The translations under genes and the position numbers were made by a program. This document shows positions 5,496 to 11,723 of a DNA stretch of 11,723 bases, piece by piece. Every line of letters begins with the position of its first letter. Within the stretch, counting starts at the first letter, position 1. The stretch comes from SKVL01 sp046542915 (GTDB taxonomy: Bacteria; Patescibacteriota; Minisyncoccia; Phycocordibacterales; CSBR16-193): assembly GCA_046542915.1 (NCBI GenBank), contig JBKHAI010000021.1:1-11723 (forward strand), read 5' to 3'. The notes beneath the pieces are model-generated. The model was given only the letters and a program-made list of their open reading frames with translations. It made no database searches and was not told the DNA's origin.

Positions 5496-5525
5496 AAGCA
5501 CCACCTTTAGGGTGGTGCTTTATTT
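5496..5525 (+). terminator. Terminator after the peroxiredoxin gene
   Basis: A perfect 10-bp stem, AAGCACCACC at 5496-5505 with GGTGGTGCTT at 5511-5520 and a five-base loop, runs into a short T-rich tail (TATTT at 5521-5525). It lies 24 bases after the stop. Its tail overlaps the -35 hexamer of the next promoter, a very compact junction. Confidence 0.85.
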
Positions 5526-5552
5526 GACTTTAGCAACCATTTAGATTATTAT
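5524..5552 (+). promoter_or_regulatory. Promoter of the tetR-adaptor-RND operon
   Basis: TTGACT at 5524-5529 and TATTAT at 5547-5552 each match five of six consensus bases and are separated by exactly 17 bases. This is the best promoter in the window. Transcription is expected near 5559, in the centre of the inverted repeat at 5550-5569, so a bound repressor would block the start site. Confidence 0.75.
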
Positions 5553-5569
5553 CTAACGACCGTTAGGTA
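5550..5569 (+). promoter_or_regulatory. Inverted-repeat operator, probable TetR site
   Basis: CTAACG (5553-5558) and its exact complement CGTTAG (5561-5566) are separated by two bases. The symmetry extends to 5550-5569 with one T-G mismatch, giving a 20-base dyad. It overlaps the end of the -10 hexamer and the expected start site, and lies just ahead of a TetR-family gene. That is the classical layout for autoregulation. I found no second copy elsewhere in the window, so this single site would govern the whole operon. Confidence 0.72.
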
Positions 5570-5581
5570 GATATTTTGATC

Positions 5582-6124
5582 ATGAACTCGGATACTAAAC
5601 AACACATAATTGATGAGGCCAAGGTGATCTTTGGTTCCAAGGGTTTTAAAGGAACTTCTATGTCCGACATAGCTAGTGCGGTTGGTATTAAAAAACCTTC
5701 CCTGTATCACTTTTTCTCCAACAAAGAAGAGATATATTTTGTTGTCTTGATTACGATAATGAAAGAGATCACCGATATTTTCCGTTCCAACATGGATAAC
5801 ACTGAACCGGAAGATCTTAAGTTGATAATAAAAAAAGGATTAAAAAGAGGCTTGCAAGTGGGCAGTGGTCTGACAACACTAAAGAATACGGTTGATATAA
5901 GTGATCCGGAAATGGAAAAGGAGGTTTTAAAGAGCTACAAGGATATGTTAAAGGCGATCGGGAGGTATTTGGAATTTTGCGGTGTTAAGGAGTCGGACTT
6001 TGCCGCTCAGCTTTTGGTGGACTGTCAGCAGATGTATATGCTAAGGAAGGAATGTAAGATCTATCAACCTTCGGTTGAGATCTTTAGCTCTAAATTAGTT
6101 AATTTGCTATTGGGTTCTAAATGA
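5582..6124 (+). CDS. TetR/AcrR-family transcriptional repressor
   Basis: From ATG 5582 this is a 180-residue regulator. The N-terminal DNA-binding domain (about 4-50) has the family pattern IIDEAKVIFGSKGFKGTSM, then a helix-turn-helix with DIASAVGIKKPSLYHFFSNK, whose YHFFSNKEE turn is the usual TetR hallmark. The C-terminal part is helical, as expected for ligand binding and dimerisation, and carries three cysteines (133, 148, 158 from this start). It should bind the dyad at 5550-5569 and repress its own operon; a pump substrate is the likely inducer, as in AcrR- and QacR-like systems. The start is uncertain: TTG at 5576, two codons upstream in frame, is spaced seven bases from AGGT (5565-5568), whereas that sequence is about 13 bases from the ATG. 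The adaptor gene begins 44 bases after the stop, with no terminator between. Confidence 0.9.
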   Translation: MNSDTKQHIIDEAKVIFGSKGFKGTSMSDIASAVGIKKPSLYHFFSNKEEIYFVVLITIMKEITDIFRSNMDNTEPEDLKLIIKKGLKRGLQVGSGLTTLKNTVDISDPEMEKEVLKSYKDMLKAIGRYLEFCGVKESDFAAQLLVDCQQMYMLRKECKIYQPSVEIFSSKLVNLLLGSK

Positions 6125-6168
6125 TCTTTATGCTTTGTAACCTCTGTTTTTAATAGCTTATTTTTTGT

Positions 6169-7764
6169 ATGAATACCATGAAAGAAATTAGAATTTATAA
6201 TAAGAAAGTTATTGTTACTATTGGTATTTTGGTCTTGATCTCCTTTATTTTCTGGGCTTTTTCATCTATGACCGAAGAAAATTCCGAAGTGACCGACGAA
6301 CTCGAGCGAACTCCCGTGTCTTTGATCAAGATCTCGGATCAGGAATTGAACGGAGATCAGATCACGGTTAATGGCCAGGTAGAGTCAAGTGACCAAGCGG
6401 TGCTTTCCTCAGAGGTTGGAGGTATTGTTCAGAGTGTTAATGTCTCGATCGGTCAGAGTGTTTTTAAAGGGCAGTTGCTGGCTTCTTTTGATGTAGCCGA
6501 TGTCAAGCTTGACTTAGCCGAGGCTGAAGCCGCTTTAGCGTCCCAGGAAGCAAAACTAGCGGAGATGAGATCAGGTTTATTAGAAGGTGAAATACGTAAA
6601 TTGGAAAGTGCGGTGGAGAGCGCCGAGATCAACTTGGAAAAAACTAAAAAAGAGACAGAAGATGCGGTAGAGAGTGCCAAGAGGGATCTTTTCAATAATG
6701 ATCTACGTGCCTATTTAGCCGATGAAAGCATTCATCTTAGCGAACATCGGAACATAGAACCACCTCAGATAAGTGGAACTTATAAGGGAGAAGCGGGAGG
6801 TGAGTACAGGATAACTTTATATAGATCCGGGACTCAGTCGGGATACTCATTTAGATATCGGGGCCCAGAAGGATCGGGGTCCGGGACCGTTAATACCAAA
6901 GTGCCACAACCGCTTGGTAAGAGCGGTCTATATATCGTCTTTCCGGAAAATTTTGCTAATAGATATGACCTTGAGTGGGTGGTACCTATCCCTAATGAAC
7001 GTGGAACCGGATATCTGTCTGCTAAGGATGCCTATGAAAGTGCCAAAGATGATCGAGAGCCAGCTGTTAGACAGGCGGAAGAGACTTTAAAACAAAGAAA
7101 GGAAGACCTTGAACTGGCTCGCTCCGGTAGCCGAGAGGAGCAGATCGCCGCCCAAGAAGCACAGGTCAAACAAGCGGAGGCCAGAGTGGAAGCGGCTCGC
7201 TCGGGAATTAATAAGCGACAGATAAGAGCGCCTTTTGCCGGCACGATCTCAAAGGTTTCCCCTCGTGTCGGTGAGAATGTTAGTCCCGGAGAGCAAATGT
7301 TTGTATTGGCAAATGAGCAAATTTTGAAGGTAAATGCTCAAGTTAGTCCGAGTCAAGCCCGTTTAATGTCAAAAGGCGATAAGGTTTTAGTGAACGGAGA
7401 GCATAAAGGGGTCATTAGTGCTATTTCCGGGGCAGTAGATAGTCAAACCGGACAGGTGGAGCTTGAAATAACGATAGAAGACCGACAGGGTGGTTTGATC
7501 ATTGGAGAGTACGTTAAATCTGATATCTTTTTGAATTCCGGAGATGGATCGGTTTTGTTGCCCCTCTCTGCCGTCGATGTTAGTAGTGCCGGTAATGCTG
7601 TTTTTGTGGCAGAAGAAGGTCGCGTCAAAAGAGTACCCGTTTCTCTGGGGGCGATAGAAGGTGAGATGGTGAATATAACCGGCGGTCTCGAAGGTGTTGA
7701 CTCCGTGATCGAAAAAGCCGCCTCGGTTAGAAGCGGGCAGTTTGTAGAGGTAGTGCAAGAGTAA
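6169..7764 (+). CDS. RND efflux adaptor (membrane-fusion protein) with an inserted domain
   Basis: This 531-residue adaptor for the RND pump encoded just downstream is longer than usual (about 350-420). In order: an N-terminal membrane anchor (about 14-31); the first half of the lipoyl/barrel-sandwich domain (about 66-108, with VLSSEVGGIVQSVNVSIGQSV); a long coiled-coil helix (about 112-178); a non-helical insert (about 180-283); a returning helix (about 285-345); the second lipoyl half with IRAPFAGTISKVSPRVGENV (352-371); a beta-barrel domain (about 384-456); and a membrane-proximal domain (about 460-528). The insert has alternating polar and aromatic strands, such as GTYKGEAGGEYRITLYRSG (203-221), SGYSFRYRGPEGSGSG, LGKSGLYIVFP (249-259) and YDLEWVVPIPN, and looks like a small beta-domain. 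It sits where the hairpin tip would meet TolC in Gram-negative systems. No Shine-Dalgarno site precedes the ATG; ATG 6178 is an alternative start. Confidence 0.88.
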   Translation: MNTMKEIRIYNKKVIVTIGILVLISFIFWAFSSMTEENSEVTDELERTPVSLIKISDQELNGDQITVNGQVESSDQAVLSSEVGGIVQSVNVSIGQSVFKGQLLASFDVADVKLDLAEAEAALASQEAKLAEMRSGLLEGEIRKLESAVESAEINLEKTKKETEDAVESAKRDLFNNDLRAYLADESIHLSEHRNIEPPQISGTYKGEAGGEYRITLYRSGTQSGYSFRYRGPEGSGSGTVNTKVPQPLGKSGLYIVFPENFANRYDLEWVVPIPNERGTGYLSAKDAYESAKDDREPAVRQAEETLKQRKEDLELARSGSREEQIAAQEAQVKQAEARVEAARSGINKRQIRAPFAGTISKVSPRVGENVSPGEQMFVLANEQILKVNAQVSPSQARLMSKGDKVLVNGEHKGVISAISGAVDSQTGQVELEITIEDRQGGLIIGEYVKSDIFLNSGDGSVLLPLSAVDVSSAGNAVFVAEEGRVKRVPVSLGAIEGEMVNITGGLEGVDSVIEKAASVRSGQFVEVVQE

Positions 7765-7768
7765 AAGA

Positions 7769-10700
7769 ATGAAGAAAAGTTTTTTTAAAAATATCTTTAT
7801 GGAAAATTATAGGGTCATCTATCTGCTGATGGCTGCTGTGTTAATATTCGGGCTTTTAGCTGTAGTTGAGATGCCCAAAGAGTCGGCTCCGGAAGTTGAT
7901 ATTCCGGTGGTTGTAGTTACTACACCTTTTGCTGGCGCCGGTGCCGAGAATATTGAAGAGCTTGTTACTCGTCCAATAGAGAGTCAACTGTCCGGGATAT
8001 CAGAAGTGGACAGTATTAACTCTTCTTCTCAGCAAGGTCTTTCAACCGTGATAGTTCAGTTTGATGTCTCCGCCGATAGCTCGGAAATGGTTACCGAAGT
8101 TCGTAACCGGGTTGGTAGGGCTCGTTCGGATCTTCCCGAAGAGGCTGGAGAGTCAAATATTCAAAAGATAAGTTTTTCCGATGTTCCTATAATGAGAATG
8201 GCCATGGCGGGTCCTTTTGAACCGGCTGAGTTAAAAGTTTACGCGGAGCAATTAAAGGAGGAACTGGAGTCTATTAGCAATGTGTCTCAAGTATCTCTGT
8301 TAGGCGCGCCGGAAAGAGAAGTTCAGGTTAAGATAGACAGTGATAGATTGCAGGAACTTTCTCTTTCCCCTGAGGTGGTTATAGGTGCACTGGCGGCAGC
8401 CAATGTGGATCTGCCGATAGGATCGATCGAGACTGGTGGTAGCATTTACAGTTTACGTCTTGATGGTCAAGTGGTCTCTTCTTCAGATATTCGCAATATT
8501 CCCGTGTCTCAGCGAGGGAGTGCATTAATAACCATAGATGATGTTGCGGAAGTTGAAGACTGCTTTTCTCCGATCGGTAATATTAGTCGTTTCAGTATAG
8601 GAGGAAGTACTCCGGAGGCAACTATATCTTTGCAGATATTTAAGGAAAGCGGTCAAGGTGATATTTTAACGATCGCTGATGCGGCTGAAGAGAGAATAGA
8701 GTCGCTTTTAGCAAATGGTTTTCCGGAGGACATTGGTGTGGAGATCATTCAAATTGATGCCGATAACATTCGCTCGGATCTAAATACACTTATGTCCGGA
8801 GGTTTTCTTACTGTGATCATAATTCTTTTAATATTAACTTTGTTTATTGGCTGGCGCGAAGCTCTGCAGGCCAGTTTGGTCGTACCTTTTTCATTTTTGT
8901 CCGCTTTTATTTTCATTGAGGCCTTTGGTTTGACAATTAATTTTTTGACTCTATTCTCATTGATACTGTCCTTAGGGATCCTGGTAGATGCTTCTATTGT
9001 TGTTACCGAGAGTATTTTTCAAAAGCGGTCCTCTGGTCTTACTGGCTCTGAGGCCGCTCAAGAGACCGTGAAGGATTTTCAAGCACCCCTTATTGCCGGC
9101 ACTTTAACTACGGTCTTTGTTTTTGCTCCGATGCTTTTAGTCGGAGGAGTGATGGGGGAGTTTATTAAAAGTATTCCGATAACGGTCTCAGCAGTTTTAA
9201 TAGCGGCCCTTTTTGTGGCTATGGTCTTTATAACCACCATAGCCGCTCGTTTCTTGGTTAAGCCTCCCAAGAAAACGGAAGTCGGCCTTTTGGGTATTGG
9301 GAAAGTTATGGATCGTGTTTCTGTTTGGTATCAGCAGAGGTTGGATGAGATCCTGAAGAAGAAACGATCCTCATATATAATGTTAGGTGTTATTAGTGGG
9401 GTGTTCATAATTGCGACATCTTTACCGTTTATTGGCGTGGTCGGTGTTAACATGTTTCCTTTACCGGATTCTGATACGATATCAATTGATGTAGAAACTC
9501 CGGCCGGAACACCTTTTGAGTCAACCAGTGACATTATTCGTCCGATTGAAGAGATGTTAGCCAGTGATCCCAATGTGGCATCATTCTTGGCGGTAGTTGG
9601 TCAGAGTTCAGAGGCTGGCAGTATTGATATTGTACAGGCCGGTGATTCAAACAAGGCCGGTATTACCGCGACACTTAAAGATGAAAAAAGACCGACTAGT
9701 CGTGAGATAGTTTCTGAGTATAGGAATGCATTAAGGGACTGGGATGGGGGTGAGGTACGAGTTTCTCAACCAGAAGCCGGACCAAGTGCTGAAAGTGCCG
9801 TCAGGATCAATTTGACCGGTAATGACCTTGAGAACTTGGAGTCAGCGGCCAGAGAATCGGCGGATGTCCTAAGATCTATAGAAGGTACGGAGAATGTTGA
9901 TGACGGAATTCAAGCCACTGCCGGTGAGTTTGTTATTGATGTAGATCGTTCTGTTGCCGCAAGGTACGGACTTAGTTCTTCCGATATCGCCAAATATCTT
10001 CGTACGTCTCTTTTTGGCCGGAGTGCTACCGAACTAAAGGTTTTGGAGGATGAAATAGATGTGATCGTCTTGAATGATCTTGGTAAAAACAGGAACAGAA
10101 TAGGTTCGGCTATACCGGTTGACGTTTCTTTTATAGAGAATATGACCATTGAAACCGAACGTGGACCGGTTGTTTTAGATACCTTTATTGATGTTTCTCT
10201 CAAACCAGGTCGAAGTACTATTGACCGACGTGACGGCGATCGGATAATAGCTTTAACTTCTGATGTGGCCGGTGGTTTTAATGCTCAGTCAATAGTGAAA
10301 GAGTTTCAAGAACAGATCAAAGAAAAAGAATTACCACCGGGTGTCGAAATAGGCTACGGTGGTGAAGTAGAGGAAATACAAGAGTCATTTGTGGACTTGG
10401 CCAGGGTAATGTTGATAGGGGTTTTGATGATTTTTATACTGATGGTCCTTCAGTTCAAGTCTTACATCCAGCCCTTTTTTATCATGGCAACCATTCCTCT
10501 AGCTTTGACCGGGGTATTTTTGGGTCTGGCTTTGGTGAGACAACCGATATCTTTTCCGGGCTTTATCGGCATCGTAGCATTGGCCGGTATTGTGGTTAAT
10601 AACGCTATTATCTTGATAGATACCATTAATAAAAATTGTATGCGGGAGCAGTGTGTTAAAGACTCAATATTAGAGGCTGCCAGGTCAAGATTTAGGCCGG

Positions 10701-10879
10701 TGATCTTGACAACTATTACTACTGTTTTCGGACTTTTACCTCTGATCTTCGTTAGTCCGGAATGGGCGCCGGTGGCCTATTCGATCATTTTCGGTCTTAT
10801 CTATGCGACCGTTCTAACCCTGGTGGTTATTCCGGTTTTGTATGACCGTTTTTCCAAAAAAAGCTCAAAAAATGATTAA
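7769..10879 (+). CDS. RND-family efflux pump (AcrB/HAE-like inner-membrane transporter)
   Basis: At 1036 residues this is a full-length RND transporter, expected to work as a trimer using the proton gradient. It has the duplicated layout: TM1 (about 15-34), a large outer loop (about 35-340), TM2-6 (about 342-495), TM7 (about 536-556), a second outer loop (about 560-870) and TM8-12 (about 875-1025). Family motifs include TRPIESQLSGISEVDSINS (67-85), LSLILSLGILVDASIVVTES in TM4 (about 396-415), GIVALAGIVVNNAIILID in TM10 (about 934-951) and SRFRPVILTT in TM11. Asp407 in TM4 matches the essential proton-relay Asp, but the second Asp of AcrB is Ala408 here, and the position of AcrB Lys940 is Asn944; many non-enterobacterial RND pumps also have one Asp and an Asn. 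Substrates cannot be told. It starts four bases after the adaptor stop, so the two are co-translated. No TolC-like outer-membrane gene is present. Confidence 0.95.
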   Translation: MKKSFFKNIFMENYRVIYLLMAAVLIFGLLAVVEMPKESAPEVDIPVVVVTTPFAGAGAENIEELVTRPIESQLSGISEVDSINSSSQQGLSTVIVQFDVSADSSEMVTEVRNRVGRARSDLPEEAGESNIQKISFSDVPIMRMAMAGPFEPAELKVYAEQLKEELESISNVSQVSLLGAPEREVQVKIDSDRLQELSLSPEVVIGALAAANVDLPIGSIETGGSIYSLRLDGQVVSSSDIRNIPVSQRGSALITIDDVAEVEDCFSPIGNISRFSIGGSTPEATISLQIFKESGQGDILTIADAAEERIESLLANGFPEDIGVEIIQIDADNIRSDLNTLMSGGFLTVIIILLILTLFIGWREALQASLVVPFSFLSAFIFIEAFGLTINFLTLFSLILSLGILVDASIVVTESIFQKRSSGLTGSEAAQETVKDFQAPLIAGTLTTVFVFAPMLLVGGVMGEFIKSIPITVSAVLIAALFVAMVFITTIAARFLVKPPKKTEVGLLGIGKVMDRVSVWYQQRLDEILKKKRSSYIMLGVISGVFIIATSLPFIGVVGVNMFPLPDSDTISIDVETPAGTPFESTSDIIRPIEEMLASDPNVASFLAVVGQSSEAGSIDIVQAGDSNKAGITATLKDEKRPTSREIVSEYRNALRDWDGGEVRVSQPEAGPSAESAVRINLTGNDLENLESAARESADVLRSIEGTENVDDGIQATAGEFVIDVDRSVAARYGLSSSDIAKYLRTSLFGRSATELKVLEDEIDVIVLNDLGKNRNRIGSAIPVDVSFIENMTIETERGPVVLDTFIDVSLKPGRSTIDRRDGDRIIALTSDVAGGFNAQSIVKEFQEQIKEKELPPGVEIGYGGEVEEIQESFVDLARVMLIGVLMIFILMVLQFKSYIQPFFIMATIPLALTGVFLGLALVRQPISFPGFIGIVALAGIVVNNAIILIDTINKNCMREQCVKDSILEAARSRFRPVILTTITTVFGLLPLIFVSPEWAPVAYSIIFGLIYATVLTLVVIPVLYDRFSKKSSKND

Positions 10880-10951
10880 AAGATCCGTTTTCTTAGAGAG
10901 CCAAGTTTTTCGGGAGTAGAAATTTGTTTTTTAAAAAAATCAATTTAGGTA

Positions 10952-10957
10952 TAAAAT
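10952..10957 (+). promoter_or_regulatory. Candidate -10 element six bases before the macro-domain start
   Basis: TAAAAT at 10952-10957, within TATAAAAT at 10950-10957, is followed by exactly six bases and ATG 10964. Upstream, a T-run and A-run (10927-10939) occupy the -35 region, which could help as an UP-like tract, but there is no proper -35 hexamer. No Shine-Dalgarno sequence fits between the element and the ATG, so a leaderless message is likely. Confidence 0.45.
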
Positions 10958-10963
10958 AAATTT

Positions 10964-11479
10964 ATGAGTATTGAAATTGTTCAAGGGGATATTACCAAAC
11001 AACCGGATGTAGAAGCTGTGGTCAATGCCGCTAATGCCCGATTGGCTCCCGGCGGCGGTGTGGCTCGGGCCGTACATAAAGTAGCCGGTCCGGTGCTTTA
11101 TGAAGAGGCCAAGGAGTTAGCGCCGATAAAGCCGGGTCAATGTGTTATCACTCTGGCTTATGGATTACCAAATGAGTATGTGATCCACTGTCTTGGTCCA
11201 AGATATGGTATTGATAAGCCGGAAGCTAAAATACTTTCCAACTGTTACAGAGGCATCATTTCCCTTGCTTTAAATAAAGGAATTTCTTCTGTGGCCTCTC
11301 CGGCGATCTCAACCGGAGCTTTCGGTTATCCGGTGGAAGAGGCGGCAATAGTCGCTGTCTCTACGGTCATTGAAGCTTTGAAGGAGACGGATAGTCCGGA
11401 GACATTCCGTTTTGTACTTTTTGATAGTTACGACCTCCGGGTGTTTAATGAGGCTTTTGAAAAAGTACAGAAGACCTAG
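10964..11479 (+). CDS. Macro-domain protein, ADP-ribose binding or hydrolysing
   Basis: This 171-residue stand-alone macro domain should bind ADP-ribose and perhaps remove it from proteins, nucleic acids or O-acetyl-ADP-ribose. Binding motifs are clear: VQGDIT (6-11, Asp9 for the adenine), VVNAAN (19-24), PGGGVARAVHKVAGP (29-43) and SPAISTGAFGYP (112-123) for the phosphates and distal ribose. In YmdB/MacroD-type deacylases a catalytic Asp follows the Gly-rich loop (GGGVDGAI); here that position is Ala34, as in AF1521-like domains (GGGVAYAI), so the MacroD-type deacetylase mechanism should not be assumed. It has its own probable promoter, 84 bases after the RND pump stop, with no clear terminator between. 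No sirtuin, ADP-ribosyltransferase or NUDIX gene is beside it. Length and motifs are complete. Confidence 0.92.
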   Translation: MSIEIVQGDITKQPDVEAVVNAANARLAPGGGVARAVHKVAGPVLYEEAKELAPIKPGQCVITLAYGLPNEYVIHCLGPRYGIDKPEAKILSNCYRGIISLALNKGISSVASPAISTGAFGYPVEEAAIVAVSTVIEALKETDSPETFRFVLFDSYDLRVFNEAFEKVQKT

Positions 11480-11628
11480 TTGATCAAATACTGGAGGTAG
11501 TAGAGACCGACTAGAATAAAGATAAGAGTTACGCCGTAGCGTATAACCTTTTTTTTGAGTTTGCTTTTCCAGTGTATGGCAGTTAGGGCAACCTGATCTC
11601 AAGACCTCTCTTTTTTATTTAGAACCAT
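11476..11628 (-). pseudogene. Possible small membrane protein with a broken reading frame
   Basis: On the minus strand one frame runs from ATG at 11628 through nine codons to an in-frame TGA at 11601-11599. It then reads 40 codons to a TAG at 11478-11476. The downstream part, HWKSKLKKKVIRYG followed by a hydrophobic segment (VTLIFILVGLYYLQYLI), looks like a basic anchor plus one membrane helix. A neighbouring frame over 11602-11585 reads LRSGCPNC, a zinc-ribbon-like CxxC, and two compensating frame changes could join the pieces into one small protein. The TAG overlaps the macro gene's TAG in a shared CTAG, an arrangement common between real convergent genes. There is no start codon after the TGA. 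It could be a decayed gene, a sequencing indel near the A-rich stretch, or chance. Confidence 0.3.
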
Positions 11629-11723
11629 TTCTTTTAAAGATGTAGGTAGAAAATTAACGACTATTGAGACTGATGGTTCCCTTTTGGTCAGATTTAGGGT
11701 ATTGTGTTAGTCTGTTTGGCGTG

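Noticed and set aside
11599..11601. In-frame TGA read as glycine or selenocysteine
   Set aside because: TGA terminates three well-defined genes in this window, and no selenocysteine element is apparent next to it.
11309..11602. A 97-codon minus-strand frame overlapping the macro gene, beginning LRSGCPNC
   Set aside because: Most of it is antisense to the macro domain and not protein-like; only its first few codons are of interest, and these are discussed with the broken small gene.

Overview
The window looks like a stretch of chromosome from a Patescibacteria (CPR) bacterium, probably of the Parcubacteria side; this is inferred from protein style, with no marker gene present. The main clues are a short helical module ending in a GW-x-x-x-x-I motif fused to an ABC ATPase, a four-helix membrane protein of a type I associate with CPR genomes, very compact spacing, and few Shine-Dalgarno sites. 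TGA is used as an ordinary stop in three genes (892, 4659, 6124), so the Gracilibacteria/SR1 code (TGA = Gly) does not apply. All confident genes are on the plus strand. The DNA is moderately AT-rich, with no rRNA, tRNA, CRISPR array or insertion sequence visible.

Layout. (1) 1-946: one exported PEP-CTERM surface protein with a long leader, a strong ribosome site, a curious ATG-TAA start-stop element further upstream, and two tandem hairpin terminators. (2) 1123-3234: a two-gene ABC system of the LolCDE/MacB/FtsX type, permease then ATPase, ended by a terminator at 3253-3290. (3) 3320-4659: a TspO/MBR protein, a His-containing four-helix membrane protein and a small nucleotidyltransferase-fold protein, closely packed. 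(4) 4803-5471: a peroxiredoxin of the archaeal Prx6-like, three-cysteine type, with its own terminator. (5) 5524-10879: an efflux operon of a TetR-family repressor, a membrane-fusion adaptor and an RND pump. A near-consensus promoter precedes tetR, and a perfect inverted repeat sits on its transcription start. (6) 10964-11479: a macro-domain protein. (7) 11480-11723: a possible small minus-strand gene with a broken frame, converging on the macro gene with overlapping stops.

How it fits together. The TetR repressor probably represses its own promoter and so controls the whole adaptor-pump operon. TspO, peroxiredoxin and macro protein would fit a stress and redox theme, but only proximity links them. 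The most unusual points are the adaptor, whose coiled-coil hairpin carries a domain of about 100 residues where a TolC-contacting tip would normally be; the PEP-CTERM protein in an apparent CPR genome; and three genes whose ATG lies exactly six bases after a TAnAAT -10-like hexamer, suggesting leaderless transcripts. No wholly new multi-gene system can be proved from the sequence alone.
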